Shown: positions 12,059 through 27,245, counted from the stretch's first letter. The stretch is DNA of 62,000 bases from Lingula anatina (GCF_001039355.2 NW_019776079.1:1457894-1519893), one strand, 5' to 3'. Notes: generated from the sequence alone by a model not told the origin. A program made the numbers and translations.

Positions 12059-12101
<43 letters not shown>

Positions 12102-15100
12102 ATAGGATCCTCACGATCTTTAGGATTCTTACTTCACATATGGAGAGTACAAAGAGTTCATCCGATATTTTTTGTCTAATAACGTCCAGGTTAGCTCTCA
12201 TAAATGTCACGTATTCTTTTCCTACTTCCTGGTTACTGACTGGGACCTTTTTCTGATAAAACAAGAATTAAAAAATAAATACAAAATAGTTCAATTATCT
12301 TCTTTTTTACAACAATTCAATTACTTAATTCATAGAAATGATAATATTAGTTTAACTCACTGTCAAACTGCAATTAAAGGGATAATAACTCTTCGTATGA
12401 GATCTATATTTCACAATAAAAACATTGTGAATAACTCATAGAAATATAATATATTCTGTTTTGCCACAAAAACGGCAGTTATAGCTATTATTCTGATACC
12501 TGAGCTCGTCTTTAGACCACGTGACCTCCATTGATGACTATACTCTGTTAAAATCTCTTAAGAGATTTTAACAAAAAACCAAACTTTTTAGAAAAAAAAA
12601 CAGGGACTAACTTTGAATGTAAAAATGGATTCATTAACCATTGGTAAGTATGGGAAAATTGTTGTTTACTCCAGGAAAATTCATTTTTTGGCCGAAACAA
12701 AGAGTTATTATCCCTTTAATCTCTCTGATCCAATTATGGTTGAGTATAACTGTTTGAAATGTGATCAATTTAAAGAAACTGGTGTCAAATATTAAGTTTT
12801 TATCAGTATTCTTGAAAATTTCTACTCACTGCTATGTTCATTATGGAGGACAGGAAAGAACCTTCATCATAGCGAGAGAGTTTGTGAACAACATTTTCCA
12901 AGATGCTCAAAAGCTGAAACAGAATGGTTAAAAGTAATACAAACTTTCATAACATCAAACATAAGGGGCAAAGTGTAAGATGGAAGAAGTATAAAGGTAA
13001 GTTTTGTGTTGACAAATATATTACATGAAAGCTACGGTTCATCAGTGCACAAGAATATACAGACATTAGCCTAGGTTTAAAAAAAAAAAAACCTCTGAAC
13101 ATTTATCACATGAATTAACACTTAACATTGACAAATCTCAGGAACCATGAGAATTGAATAAAAAAATGCGGAATTCTGCTTTTCCGCAGAAAGAGCTTGT
13201 GTCTAAATCTACCTGCACATTTACTTACTTCAAAGATATGATAAATGTCACTGTTGTTTTTAAATATCTTATTCTATTTTATTAGTTAACAATTTCTGTG
13301 AAAGCTGTCACACCTTATCTACCACACTCTTCACCATCTGAGTCTGGATCTTCTCCAGGAGCTCATCTACCTGGGTGTGGTACTGACGCTGGAAACATTC
13401 AGAAGATCCAATTAATTTCTTATCTCTAAATGATATACTTGTAACGATCTAGACATTATTTTTTTACTTTAAATGGTAAAGATAGCCTATTTAAGTTTGG
13501 CAACTGCATTCATTGTGGGCCAATCATTTCTGAAAAAGCTCTAAGATTAATACTGCAAAGTAGACTTTATGAAGACAACTTAACTTTATAAAGTTGTCTA
13601 TCAGACTTTGAAAAATCCATTAATCAGCCTAAGTTTTCCAGGTTAGCCATCAGATTTCAGTAGTCTAACTTATTTCCAAAACCCTCAGGCTTTTTTGTGT
13701 AACAAATAAAGAAGTATCAATGTCAAGAGCATGTTACCATGTCCTCTGAGGGCATCTCCAGGGCACACAGCTTCAGACACTGGTTCTTGAAGTCCAGCGC
13801 CACATTCATCTGCACCATCATCTCTGAGGGGATTACGTAGTCTGTACCCCCGCGGCCCTTCTTCAACCACTGTTCAAAGGCTGTCAGAGTTCTGAAACAG
13901 AGACAGTAATACATATACAATATTCTAAAGCCTTTTTTGTGAACTCAAGTATCAGCAATAGATGATACCTACAGAAGACAATTCCAAACAAAGACATCCC
14001 CTCTTCCCAAGATAAAAGTAATGAGCAAAATAATCGGATATATTTGACTGCTACCTCTGACTGTTGTGCCCTCTTTATTCCCCGTGTTATGGCAGTGACT
14101 CAATTTTTTCAATAGAGAACACTCTGAATTTTATAGATACTGAAAATCAGAACATTCCTATTGATTGTTCTATAGTTCTTTTCTATACAGTAAAAGCACC
14201 AAAAACCCTACACAGAAATACATCTATAATGATTCTGAAATTACGCCAATGAAAGTTTTATGATTTTACCTCTTGAAAATGAGTCATTACCTTATCTGAA
14301 CCATACCTTTTAGCTGCGGCTTCAATCATATCAGAGGCCATCTGTTTCAGCCGGTGGTCCAGGTGTTCAGCAAAGACCTCGTCAGGCCAGTGGAGGTCAC
14401 GGATGAAGGACTGGAGAGCGTCCAGCTTCCACAGCATGTCCTCCGACGTGTTACACCCATTGCTGGAAGTGGATTAAATAAATAATTTAAAATAAAATAT
14501 GTAAATAAATAAATGAATAAAGAGTGATTAGATGGACTGGAATAGACATCTTGCGATTGAGAGCATGGAATGAGTATTTCATATCAGTATTATAATTATC
14601 TGTAATTAATCTGACAAAGAGTTGGATAAATACACAGACATAATCGCAAAGTCAGATAAGATTACTCCTTGATAAAAATAAGATTATTTATAGATATTTA
14701 TTTGTATCATTTTTTCCAATATGTCTTTTTGATAACATGAGCAGCACATTATAAAACTATTACAGACTTAAAACTTTTTGAATAGATATAAATAAATTTA
14801 ATTTAATTTCTCAAGTTTTTGCAATGGTGCTTTTGAATTAATGCTTTTAAAAATGACTCCTTTTGTTGAAAACTAACACGCTGAAGTTGCACGATAAGCA
14901 TTAGAAAATACTCAGATCTTTTCATGATGTTCAATGGAATAAATCTAAAATCAGATTCAGATTCAGCTACAACACAGGTTAAAAAACATATCCAATTGAC
15001 ATTAATATAGAATTAACCCGAGAAGCACATACAGATACAGCAGAAATCAGATGGCATATAATCAATTATTAAAACAAATGCTAATGTTGTTGATAATAAT

Positions 15101-17221
15101 CCCAGGCCTAATGCATCGCAGATGCCACAATCATTTATAAGGCAAACATCGAGTCATTAGTCAATAATTCATGAAATCATACTAAGGTGAAATGATAGAG
15201 TTGCATGAATTTACACAATCAAATATAGCACTCATTTCTTGCTTGACAACTGCATAAACGGTATCACATCCAAGTAGAGTTAATTCAGAGAACTTAATAA
15301 TTCAAATTAAACAGCAAATGGATGATTTATAAGTAAAACAGAAACCCATTTTAAAAATGTTAGGAAATCACACAGACGCTATAAAACTATTTTGTAATAC
15401 AAGATATTTAAAGAAGATCACTGTAATTGAAGAGAGAGGGTTTTCATTGAAAAATACATTTCGGGTAAACACATAAAATAAGATGACTTTTTGTATGGTA
15501 AAAAAAAGAGCATAGGTATAAGAGGGGATGTGGAAAAAAGGGCATTGGAAATATTTTTCTTTCAAAGAAAATAATATTTATATCATTCATCTATCAAAGT
15601 CCATAACATTTAGGATATTTAATGAATAATGTTGGACATCAAAGCTGATTTGTATTAACAAAGGGTGTTAAAGAGGACTGTATCTTGTATGTGGTTAGAC
15701 ACACATATCCAGCAAGTTTGGAGAACAAATTGGAATGGAACATTTGACACAGATATGAATATATTAGTAAAACAATATATATGGGAACACAGGCTTATCT
15801 TCATGCTACAGGGAAGAAACTGTGATGATAATTATTCACAAATAATTAAGTTAAACTAGTACTCAGTTCCAGTCATAAAATTGCAAACTGTCTAATGCCA
15901 TATAAACCTGCTATCCTTCTGCCATCTATAACTTCTATACAAGAGTTCAAGGCAATCATCTTTGACAACTGCTGCCATCTATAGATGTTCAAGGTGATCA
16001 CCCTTTAAAACCAACACACTTTCGGGAACGCAATAACTATGAAGCACCGGAGGAAGAGGGAGAGCGCCTGCTCCCTACACGCTTCTTCCTTGCTCGCTGC
16101 CAACGCTCTAATTGCCGATTTTAAAAGAGTCACGTGGCTGCTTTTAGGCTAACGGCCTTAAATTTGATAGGCTCCCACGACGGGGACCGCGCGCGGCGCG
16201 CCCTCCAGTGGCGGTTTTAAATAGCTTTCCGTTAAACGAAAAGAGTACAACAAATGCTGCCATCAACAGTGTTCAAAGCAAACACCTTGAGAATGATTTT
16301 CACTGGCATCAGACAGGTCCCATATATATAGACTTTCCTGAGAACTACAAATGTGGTGTTGTTAACTAGACAGGCAGTATACATCATAAGAAAAAGACAA
16401 CAAGAAACAGAGAACACACTTATCTTTTCAACAGAAAGCTGTTTTGTTTCCTGCCAAGTACTTACCGAAGCGGAGTGCTATAGAAGTGAAGAGCATTCAT
16501 ACAGTGAGTTAATACTGCACACAATACAATGACAATATGTGCAACATGCCATACAGTATATGCTTACAATGAACACTGGGCCATTCCACAGTATTGTGTT
16601 TTTTCTTTCTTTTCTTTTTAAATCATCCCATTTTTAATTGGAATTGGTAATGACGAGTAAAATACACTGTGGAATGGTCCTTTTTTTTTCAGTCATGGCT
16701 GTGAGTCCCCCATGCAGTCAGTATTGCCACACATTCCATCTATCAATACACACTAGGCAGTGAAAACAAGCTACAGTAAAAACTGCATCATTTTTATCCC
16801 CTAACAGTTTTTGAACCTGGCGATCAATCTGGACCTCAACAGAATACAGTGTCTTATTATTATTCTATGGAGGTACTGTATATTGTAAGGGAAAATATTT
16901 TCAAGACTCATAAAAATCTTGCAAAGGGATTTTGATGTCATTAACTCTCTTATGTATTAATAAAATCATTTAGCTAAAGCCAAACTGTGATTTTTCTAGC
17001 TCTAATCTATGCGTAAGCAGAGTTCACAATGCTTAAACAAAAGGCTTCCTAACTCTTTAAGTTTAGCCATTTGTTATGATTAAATCCTTTTTGTAGATTT
17101 TTTTTAAATTTGCATCTTTTTCATGAAAAGTTTTATTAAATATAATGGGTGAAAGTCTGTTCCACAACCACCCATCTACTAGAGAGTAACTCCTCCTCCT
17201 CCTCTCTCTCTTTCTCTTTCT

Positions 17222-17258
<37 letters not shown>

Positions 17259-20200
17259 CCTCTGACCTGACTGCAAGAGAAGTATATCTGTATATATGAA
17301 CTGTAACAGTAACAAACAATACCACTTTACATTTTAATAGGCTGCATTCCAGACATTAACCCACACTTATCAATATGCAATACACGGGATGGGCCTGGGG
17401 CTTAGTGCTTTATTTTCCCCACTTCACAGGTCATATTTAATTCCAACATCACAAACACACCATGCAAGGTACTGTTCAGTCCAGTTCTGACATGTTCAAC
17501 ATTAAAACGGTTTCATTTCTACACAAGAATGCTAAATAATGCCATCATGAAAATCAATATTGTGATTGTAACAAGTGTAACTTTCATTTTCTGCCATAAA
17601 CTCACTAAATCTGCTTACTAGCATTACTACAGAGTACAGAGTGGAGGAGTAATAACAGATAATTTCCATTTTCACTAAGATTTTTAAAATTGTGGTGAAT
17701 TAATGTGGCCATCTAGAAACACTTTTAGAAATGAAACAGTTTTAACTTTCACCCTGTCTGAACAAGTCTGTACCTAAAAACCCTTTGCCCAGACTGTGGA
17801 TGCAACATTAAAAATACCAGAAAACTTTAAGTGGCTGAAGGTACCAAAATTCAGTCTTCCAGTACTTGGATCCCATACCCCCCCCAACTAACAACAAGAT
17901 CCAATCAGTCTCGGTCCACTGAAGCCTAGTGTGAACTTACCCAGCTGCCTCCCATTTCTCCTTTTCAAAGCCCCTGTGGATGGACTGAGCAATGGAGGAC
18001 TCCATCAGGTCCACGTAGCGCACCACCTGCGGCGCAAACACGTCACGCAGGTGGATGTGAAACTTGCCATTACGCAGGTTAGCTGAAAATGAAATAAAAA
18101 CTTGTCATAACAGTTTTACCACTTACTATTTTTATCATTATCATCATCATATCATATAAAATCATGTAAAAAAGCACTTGATCAAGTTTTGCTAATAAAA
18201 GGATTTTACTACTACTTACACCAGTTCTGTCTTTCAACCTCTACATGGAACTTCTCTCTTTTGCAAACTGAGTGCACTATACATTAATTTTCTTTTTTCT
18301 GCTGTGGGAGAGGATGGCCATGGGAGAAAAGAAGGTATATACTGTACAATAACAGACAAATAAACACGTGTGAGGCCTGGGTTTACCATCTCCCTTAGAG
18401 GGCAATCAGAACAGATGATCTGTGGACTAACTGATCCTCTGACAAAATATGGACGACCCCACTTAAGAGAGGTGCCACTTAATCCTCTGATAGTCTCCCT
18501 GCTTCCACACGCGCCATTAAACCAATTTAATCTCGGCCCCAAGGTTTAATTGGAAGGTCCCTCATCAACAGCATGTGGAGGCCATCAGGGGATTAGTTGG
18601 CACTGCTTTTAAGTGAGTCAGCCATATTAAGTCCATGGATCTGTTAGTCGAATGCTCTCACAACAGCATCATCAGTCTCTTACCATCAGTCATCAGGTAG
18701 TCATTGAGGATCTGGAACAGCGGGAAGCTATCCCAGGTGTCCGGGGGCTGAGACTGGAGACAGGCGTCCATGTCCACGGCAAACAGCGACCAAAAGATCT
18801 CCGCGTGCTCCACCAGCAGGTCACTGAACCACGCAAATGCCTGGAAGTCCACAGATTGGCCAACACTTACAATCATTTTTTTTTTTTAATTCTTTTCAAG
18901 TGCATGCTTTGTGTGCAAGAGACTAGATTGTAGATTTTTGTTTTTCGTTTTAAATATTGAAATGTGAAAGAGAGTCAGTAATTTGGAAGCATCTCCAGAT
19001 CTTTGACTGATTTTTCAGTATCATGATCCAATTCCATTTAAGGTGTCCTATCAAGGATTTTTTTTTTTTTTTGCCCAATCAAATTTTCTTCAAAAAAGAG
19101 GAAGTTTTTCTTTTACTCATGAAAACTTGTTCAGACTGTCCCTGCACTTGGTTTTGATGTTTTATACCATTTGTTATTAAATAATTTAGAAATAATTGAA
19201 CAGCCACCAAATCTTAGACCATCAAATCTTTTTGTGCATTTCAGAAAGTAATATCTACCGTAATTTTATGTTTTTGTAGTGTTCAGATTTGAAATGAGAA
19301 AGATAAGCAGTTTTGCAGGGCATAAAATAATTGCAGACAGAGAAACTGTGACTCTGGGAAATTTCATGTGTGTAGTACGGTATACCTCCATCTTCTTGAC
19401 AAAAAAATTAATGAGAAGCTGATCATCCAATAAATAATCATTTATTAACTAAATCACTAAATTAAAAATGGAATAAAACATGGTCTCCAAGTGCAAGGAA
19501 GGGTCCAATAATGATACATTAGTGGGAAAAAAGTGCATTCCCTGCCCGAGGAAACTTCATTTTTACAGGTAAATCCCACATACTCTAATATGTCACATCA
19601 GTCAAAAAAAATTCCAAGAGAGGCTCCAGTTCTATATTCTCTAAATATTTACTTTCTATAAGCACAGTACTATAAATAGAGATTTGGAAACACAAACAAT
19701 GCATGACATAATCAGTTGCAAAACTGACCTAAGCTTCTACATTTTTACACTACATATTTAAAGCAAGGTCTTCTTCACTGAAGGAATTTGCGGAAACATT
19801 TGATCAGAAAATCCCACAATTGGCCAAACAACATCAGAAAAATAAAAGAATATCTAGGGAGAGCACTCTAAGCTAAGCAAGGGAAACATCTGCTAGTTGG
19901 GTAAAAGGACAAAAAGTTAACAATTAACTACTGATGAATGTTAAAATATATGGGATAACGTATTCAATAAAAAAATCAATCAATAATAGCACCAACTGCT
20001 GGCTGTCAAATTTGTAGTAAAAACTGTACTAACACTGAAATAAAAATAATCATAACATGTAAAGGTTAAAAAATCTATGAAACAAACAGTTTGAAGTTCA
20101 TAAAACCTAGTACTTTTCTTTATGCCACCAATAAAAATAACATCTCTAATAACAAAAATTAAGTAAGATGATAAATAAATGAAGAAATAAATAAAAATTA

Positions 20201-23200
20201 AAACTGAATTAATTTAAAATGCTGGCTAGCTGATTTATTAGTGCAGATATTTATTCATGCTGTCTGCCTGGCAATGTGTGACAGTGACCATGACATTTCC
20301 AGGTACGGGGGTAAAAAGTAAATATCTAATATAAAAAGTGCTATATGACCAAATTGAATAGCCTAGAGGTCGTTTAACACATGTATTATGAACATATGGA
20401 CATGTATTCCTCCGCCACTGACTGACGGTCAGTTCTCTACATATGTGCCTACCTGTAACTTTGAAAACTGAAATGCCAAATGTAAATGCTTTTAAAACAT
20501 ATCTCATCATGTGGTATGTTCCTTTGGATGCTGCAAGCGATTCCAGTGAATTTCATCTTATTGATTTTTAAACTATTACAACATAATCCATGTACAAAGT
20601 TTAATATGCAGTCTGTATTGTGAAGAATTAGCTGACTGTTCAGTGTGTATGCTAAAATGCCAATTTAGAATAAAAAAAATAATTTCAAAACCTCAGGAAA
20701 AAATTGAAGTTATAAGCGTGTGATTTGGATGGGAAGGTTCTTTATTTTGCATGTAACCAAAAGTTGTAATTGTCTAAAAATGTTCTCAAAAGGGCATCAC
20801 ATAAGGAAATTGTTAAAAAAATTGAGCACTATATCGGTCTTTACCTGTCAATTTTATTTGATCAAACATACAAAAAGACTTAATTGATGTTTTAACAGTG
20901 CATGCAAAAAAAGTGCCACCTTCAAGTAAACAAGAACTGATTTGGTGTTTTCCAAATTGTGGAAGAGATCACAGTGCCATCTCTAGGGCAAAAATGTGTC
21001 TCCCAAATTCACTGCACTCAAATCCACATTAAAAACTTTATCATTTTGGTGACCTTGGTGCACATTATGATAAGAATGTCCAACCTAGTGGTTTGTCTCA
21101 AGCCTTGCTTGCCGTCCTGCAGCATGCATGCAACAAAAAGAGTCCTGGATGACCATTGGTGGAAATTTAAAACAATGAAAGTTTACCACCTATCACTCAA
21201 ATCATGATCATCAACCTAAATCTTCTCAAGCAAATGACATCTAGTATGAACTGGAAATGCTATATAAGCAGTAATTTAATTTGGGCATTCTCTTACAAAA
21301 ATCTTTCATTCATTTTGAAATATGTGTCACTTACAAACACAAATCTCTTGTCGGGGGAATAGTAAACAATATCTTGAAAGGTGGCTAAAAAGGGTAGTAA
21401 AATACAGATGACTTGTGTTTTCTTCTGTTAATTTTGTTAATCTTGTTTATTCGTGAGATCTGGTTGGTGAAATGACCAGCATTGTCACCTAGGGCAAGAT
21501 TTTATAAGTCATTTTTCAACTGATTGTCTTAAAATGTTTCTAATTTTTAGATTCTAAGTGCCTAAGCAGCTACCCATTGAAGCAATTAGCAGAGTTCATT
21601 ATTTTCATCATTCCATGATTCATTTATTATTTTTTTCTTGTTTTCTTTCATTTTGGAATAGCAGACAAGCTTACAAAAGTTACAAAAAGAAGTGAAAAAG
21701 CCAGTTTATAGTCAAATGATTTGGAAAGTAAAAGCTCTCCTCAAAAATCAAGGATCATTCTTTAGAACGCAAGGCAAAATACAAGCAACAAAGTAGCAGA
21801 ATTAATATGCAAATCTTCAAAAAAAGATAAGAAGCAATAAAACTTCTGTCTGTATAATTTGCACTGTCATAACTATCGTATTATAAACATACTGTAATTT
21901 CACTTTCTTCATAGGACCAGGCTAATATATAAAATGCTATCCAGCAGTATTAAATCAGATTACTTTTAAAATGTGATCAATAAACCTAAAACAGATGCCA
22001 GCAAGCTTATCAGAGAGATAACTGTAAAGAACAGCAGAGTTGCAATGACTTGACGACAGAATTGGAAAGTGACACATCTTGCCAATGAACCATTACTGCC
22101 ATCTATGAATGTGTTTATGTGATGGTGGCTCTATATGCACCAACAGGATAACACAAATAGGTAATGAATTTTTCTAATACATCATGCCCCTGCCCCCTGC
22201 CTAAATGGGGAGGGGGGGGAGGGGGGGGTTAGACGCTTTCTCTACATAACAGCAGAGCTACATCTCAATTCCACCCGCCCTTGTCTCTCCTTCAGTCTTC
22301 AAGTCATTGCCCTCCTAGAATGGCACTGAATGAATCAATAAGTGAACTAAAACAATTCATCTAACACAGCACCACACTCATCAGGGGTCTGGGTATACAC
22401 TCACCGCTCGAAACTCCTACCAAGCACAAGGGAAACAGGGATATAGATGTATTTATTCTTTTATAAATATACATGTTGTGTTAGTACAGTCAATCTACAG
22501 GGAAAAGTTAAAATGCAGTGACTTTTTCTCTATGATTTATGCCTGAATTCATAACCTGAAATGAAGTTAATGAGAATACCTAAACGTTATATATCAGACA
22601 CAATCCCCCAGTATTTTCCATTGCTTTATAAGACTCTTAACAAAAAACAACTGATGGAAAATATTGAGTTTATTAGGATTAGTTTGATATATTAGGAGGA
22701 AAAGAAGGGACACATGCTGCTTTTTTTTCTGTAAAATCTTGGAGTAAATATTTCTTGAATGTTTTCATAAACTTAGCAAAAATAAATAAATAAATAAAGA
22801 CAAGGCTTCAGTTTAATGAGGGGGCCAAATATCTTTGTAATTTTGATTTTAGAAAAATCATGCGTCCTTCTGGCTCCTATCAAGATGGAGCAGTCACATT
22901 CTACAATGTCCGGCTCCATAGTGTGCACATGGCAAACAAGAACATAAATCTTAAGCATGATGGCAACACTTTCCCCAAGATGAAAAAAGAAAGAAAAAAA
23001 TTGTAAACAACATTCATTATTATCAATGCAATAAGTAACATATCCATTTACAAAGCAGTCAACAATCTTGATTAACTTATTACACAGGTTTCCCAAAATT
23101 TTCACAATCTAAATATAAAAGGAACACTTTTGGTATCGTAAACAATATAAGTGTAAAAAAAATGAAACCTCAAATACCAAACTTCAAAAATGTATTCATA

Positions 23201-26200
23201 TAAAAAAATAATCTAAAATCAAGATCATTTCAAGTCGATTATCACTAGTTAATGAAAAGCACCCATCACAGGGAAGAGAGTTGCCAACACACCAATACAG
23301 AGCATTGAATTCCACCACAACTTCAGCCATGCTAGCAGCTGGACAGTATGGGGGGGATGATGGGACAGAGAAGCTTCTGCCTGGACATATGGCTTCTGTG
23401 CAGTCTAGTGGTACTATAACAATATGGTGCTCTGGTCTCTCACTCTCTCTCTATATATATGCATACATACAGAACAGTGTTGTACAGTGTTTTAACTTGA
23501 TGGGTTATTTCTCTAGACATGCCTACATAAAGTACATCTCAGACAACTATTCTCATACTACATATTACTTCATAAAAATCCTTTAATATCACAATAATAA
23601 GAGCATAAGAAATGACTAGTTATCTATCTGACCATTATGGTAATTGTTATGAACAATTTTCATCAATAAATATTGATTTATCGCAAAAAACAGGGGAAGA
23701 TGTATTTCAATAATATCAATATGTCTGCCAAATTCAAAATGGTGGCAAAATGTGCACCCCATGATCCTTACCTCTGCATGGTGTTCTTCATTCTGCTGGA
23801 GAACTTCTATACAGAGCTCTGCCAAGTGAATCACATCATCCAGTTTTCTCTCTGGTGGGACATCATCATTGTAAGACTCTAGAAAATTTATACAAAAAGT
23901 GAGATACGGGCATGCATTAATAAAGTATAGAGAGGTTCTATAGCGCACTGGTTGAACTGAAGCTAACACCAGCATGTAATTTTGCATTATTCCAGGAAGA
24001 ATCAATAACATATAAAAACATGAAAATCATCCCCATCATCTTTTAATTACAAAATTAAAATTAAAAAAAAATTCAGGGAAGTCATTTAAACGGGATAGAG
24101 CCTAATGTTGGTTCCAATTCCTCTTCTAAAAAACTTAAATCTTCAAATGACATGTAATCCTTTATACCTAGAGATACATGTTCTTTCAATGCATTATTTT
24201 TCAAATTTAAGACTCTCTTGAAAATTAAAGTCCACAGTAAATATGAATATTCTGCCTTGCATGTCTGGCTTGAATATTTTTTCTTTTAACTTACGTACTT
24301 AATCAAATTCAGCCCATGCAGCTCATATAGTGTTTCAAAATACTATAAAAGTACAAAACTGTCTCATCTTTAAAATAACAAAAAAAAAAAAAAAAAATAC
24401 TCAGAACTGATTTCACCTGAGGCCACAAAACTCAGACAAAAATGTGATTACACAAGAAAAAAAAATATCCACAATTCTATACATAAATGTGTGTTGAAAC
24501 TGAGAAGGTTCATCTATTGTGCTAAAACATTTTTTCAACAGGATTTAGGTTCAGTCAAAGATTAATTTGTCATAATTACTGACAAAGAGACAAACAACAT
24601 TATCATCACAACAGAAAAATAACAAGGTGTGCTACTGTTGAGGAGAAAACTCCAACAATCAAAAAGATTTAAATATAGCAAAGTAAACTAAAAGGAGATT
24701 AGTGATCAATAACTATTCTAATCAGACAGAAAGGGACAAAAAACTATCAACTAATATATATGCACTGTAAGCAAACTGCAGGGAAGAAACAACACTGAAA
24801 AGAAAAAAAGAAAACATTGAAAACTATTGGACAAACATCACTCTAACTCTGTTTAAATGAACACAATGTCTACTGTTATTTCAAAGCTCCATTCACCTTT
24901 CGACTTCCCATTGTGTGTGGCTGAAAGCATGCCAAAACAAGAGGCAAATGTTAGTCCATAGCTGTGATTAGACCAAGTGCCCGGTTTCAAATAAAGTTCT
25001 CAGTTTCTGTGCTTAGCTTCAATCTAATATCTTTAGTTTGTTTTCGTGTCTTTGATGAGAAGGGGCAATGTACTGGATTGTGGCGGGGAGGTTTTGGCTA
25101 CACATAATCATATTTTTTTATATCTGTTATTTAAACTTTTACTCCTTGTGCTACCCTGTATTCCAACAGCACACAAACAAAATGTTAGTATCAAGCTCAT
25201 GCCACTTTCACTTTCATTTTTGCCACCCCAACTTACATGTGCCCACACTGACAGATACTCCTACAAAGAGATGAAGCAGGAACAAGTTTAAAGTGTAAGG
25301 AAATTTTAAAAACCTGTATTTGCATCTATGAGTGTTCTTTTGTGTGTGTTGTTATGCATGTGCACTCTTGTCATATAATAATTGAATCACAATAATTGAA
25401 TTACAGTGTTATTTGGTTTTCAATTTTGTTTTCATGTTCTGATATCAATGTGGAAAGACAACAAGGCCAGGAAGTCAGCTAATTTAGATGTCAAAGGCAC
25501 AACGATATGAACAAGTTTGAAGATGTCATAGACAGGACGCCACACTTTTTCTGAAATGTTTAGTTTCAAACATGTATTAAGTTAAAGGATTTTCAAAGTA
25601 AAAAGAACAGAAAAAGACAAATACTTGTCATCTTTTAAAACAGCTTTTTTAAAATTCAAAACAGCACCTAATACGAAATGATTTATTTAAACCCTCTGAT
25701 GGAGGGGGAGGGGGGGAGGGGGGAGTGCAGCTCTATCCACCTAATATGTGCATATACACATCTTGCTATGTAATACCTTTGTTTTCTGATGTATGACAAA
25801 CAAATAAGTTGAAGTACTGAAAGATAGGCAGATCTATTGACTGAAAATGTGTTATCATCTGAAAAAGACTCACTTTTGGTTTAAGCATACATATCTATAG
25901 CATTAAAAATGCATTGAGGACAGTAAAGCATACTTTGAGGAGATTATACTTTAGCCCCACTGCAGAATACCATGGTATATGGGCCCTCAAAAATTCCTGA
26001 CAACTACATCTTCCTCATTCATCTTGCTATTGGCACATTTCTGTCACATTTTGATATGTGAGGAGAAATACATGGGCTACCTTGATAAATACACATAAAC
26101 ATCCATAACAATATATTAAAAATCAGTTCATTCAACTGCCCGGGTTTTGCCCTCTCACCTTCTATCCTGGCATACTCGGATATTCTGGTGTAATTGACAA

Positions 26201-27202
26201 GAGCAGCCTTTTCAAGACATTTCTTGATCACATATCGTACTTCTTCTGTGGGAACAGGGGTTACAATGTCCTTCATCAATACCTACAACACAAACATTTA
26301 TCATTACAGCCCTCATTTAATTAGACTGAAACAATGTTCATTATGAAGGGGTATTCAAAGTTATGAACTAACACACATTTTTTCAGTCTGTGGCTTTCAC
26401 TTTTCAGCCCACTGGTTACTTGGACTAATAGTAGGCTATAGGAAATTATTTGTCCAAATCAAAATGATGATGATAATGATAAAATCTATGAAAAAAAGGG
26501 GGATTTTATTCTAAAACAAACATAAATCACTTCTAGTCTTTTCAGACAATGACTTCAATAAACCTTATCATTTTTCAAGTGTCATGCCAATCATCAACTC
26601 TTCGCATAATGACGAAGTTGCAGACAGCACTTTTTAAACAAAACTTTACCTTACCTTTACCTTAGAACACATGAATATTTACACCATTACTGAAGCTATG
26701 ATAAGAATTTTGTGACATATCAACAAGCATATGCCAATTTCCAACACAAATGAGTACTAGAAAATAGATAATATGGATCTGACTAGTGCTTAAAGATTAC
26801 GCAGCATGTCTATAACAATAGGACTCTGGGCTTACTCTTTCTAGCAATGACAGTGTGGCCTTGAGAGCTCCCTCAGGGCGACCAAATGGGAAGACGTAGC
26901 GAAAATGAGTGATTTGGTTTTCCAGTAGAATCCTCAGCCTTTCCTTGATTTCGTCAAACTTTTCTTTCTCTATTAAAAGGACTGTACTGCTACCATCAGG
27001 CCTGGAATGACACATTTTATAATAAGTATATATTACGAAATGTCAGGTCATCAAAGTTTCAGGTTGAAGCAAATGTTAATTATAACTTCAATAATTTAGA
27101 CAGTAGGCTACATCGTATAATATCAACAATGTCAATTTCTGTCAAAAAGGCTTAATCTGAATATTGACAAATAAAGGCTTTAAAATTATGAGAGAGAGAG
27201 AA

Positions 27203-27245
<43 letters not shown>

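Larger units (their letters stand above)
14463..17940 (-). other. CADPS intron between exons 17 and 18
   Basis: Contains the 12-nt candidate microexon (16466-16477) and a GC-rich 200-bp island (about 16018-16235). Diverged GCTGCCATCTATA-type repeats lie at about 15910-16310, and there is a CA microsatellite. The rest is AT-rich without recognised features. Confidence 0.7.

Noticed and set aside
12613-12795. 60-residue plus-strand frame with Cys-Leu-Lys-Cys
   Set aside because: Most of it lies inside MITE family C and is repeated in non-open form in the other copy.
17774-17793. Possible 20-nt minus-strand exon between CACAG and GTACAG in the CADPS intron containing the 12-nt microexon
   Set aside because: The length is not a multiple of three, the acceptor lacks a good pyrimidine tract, and no homology or phase match supports it.
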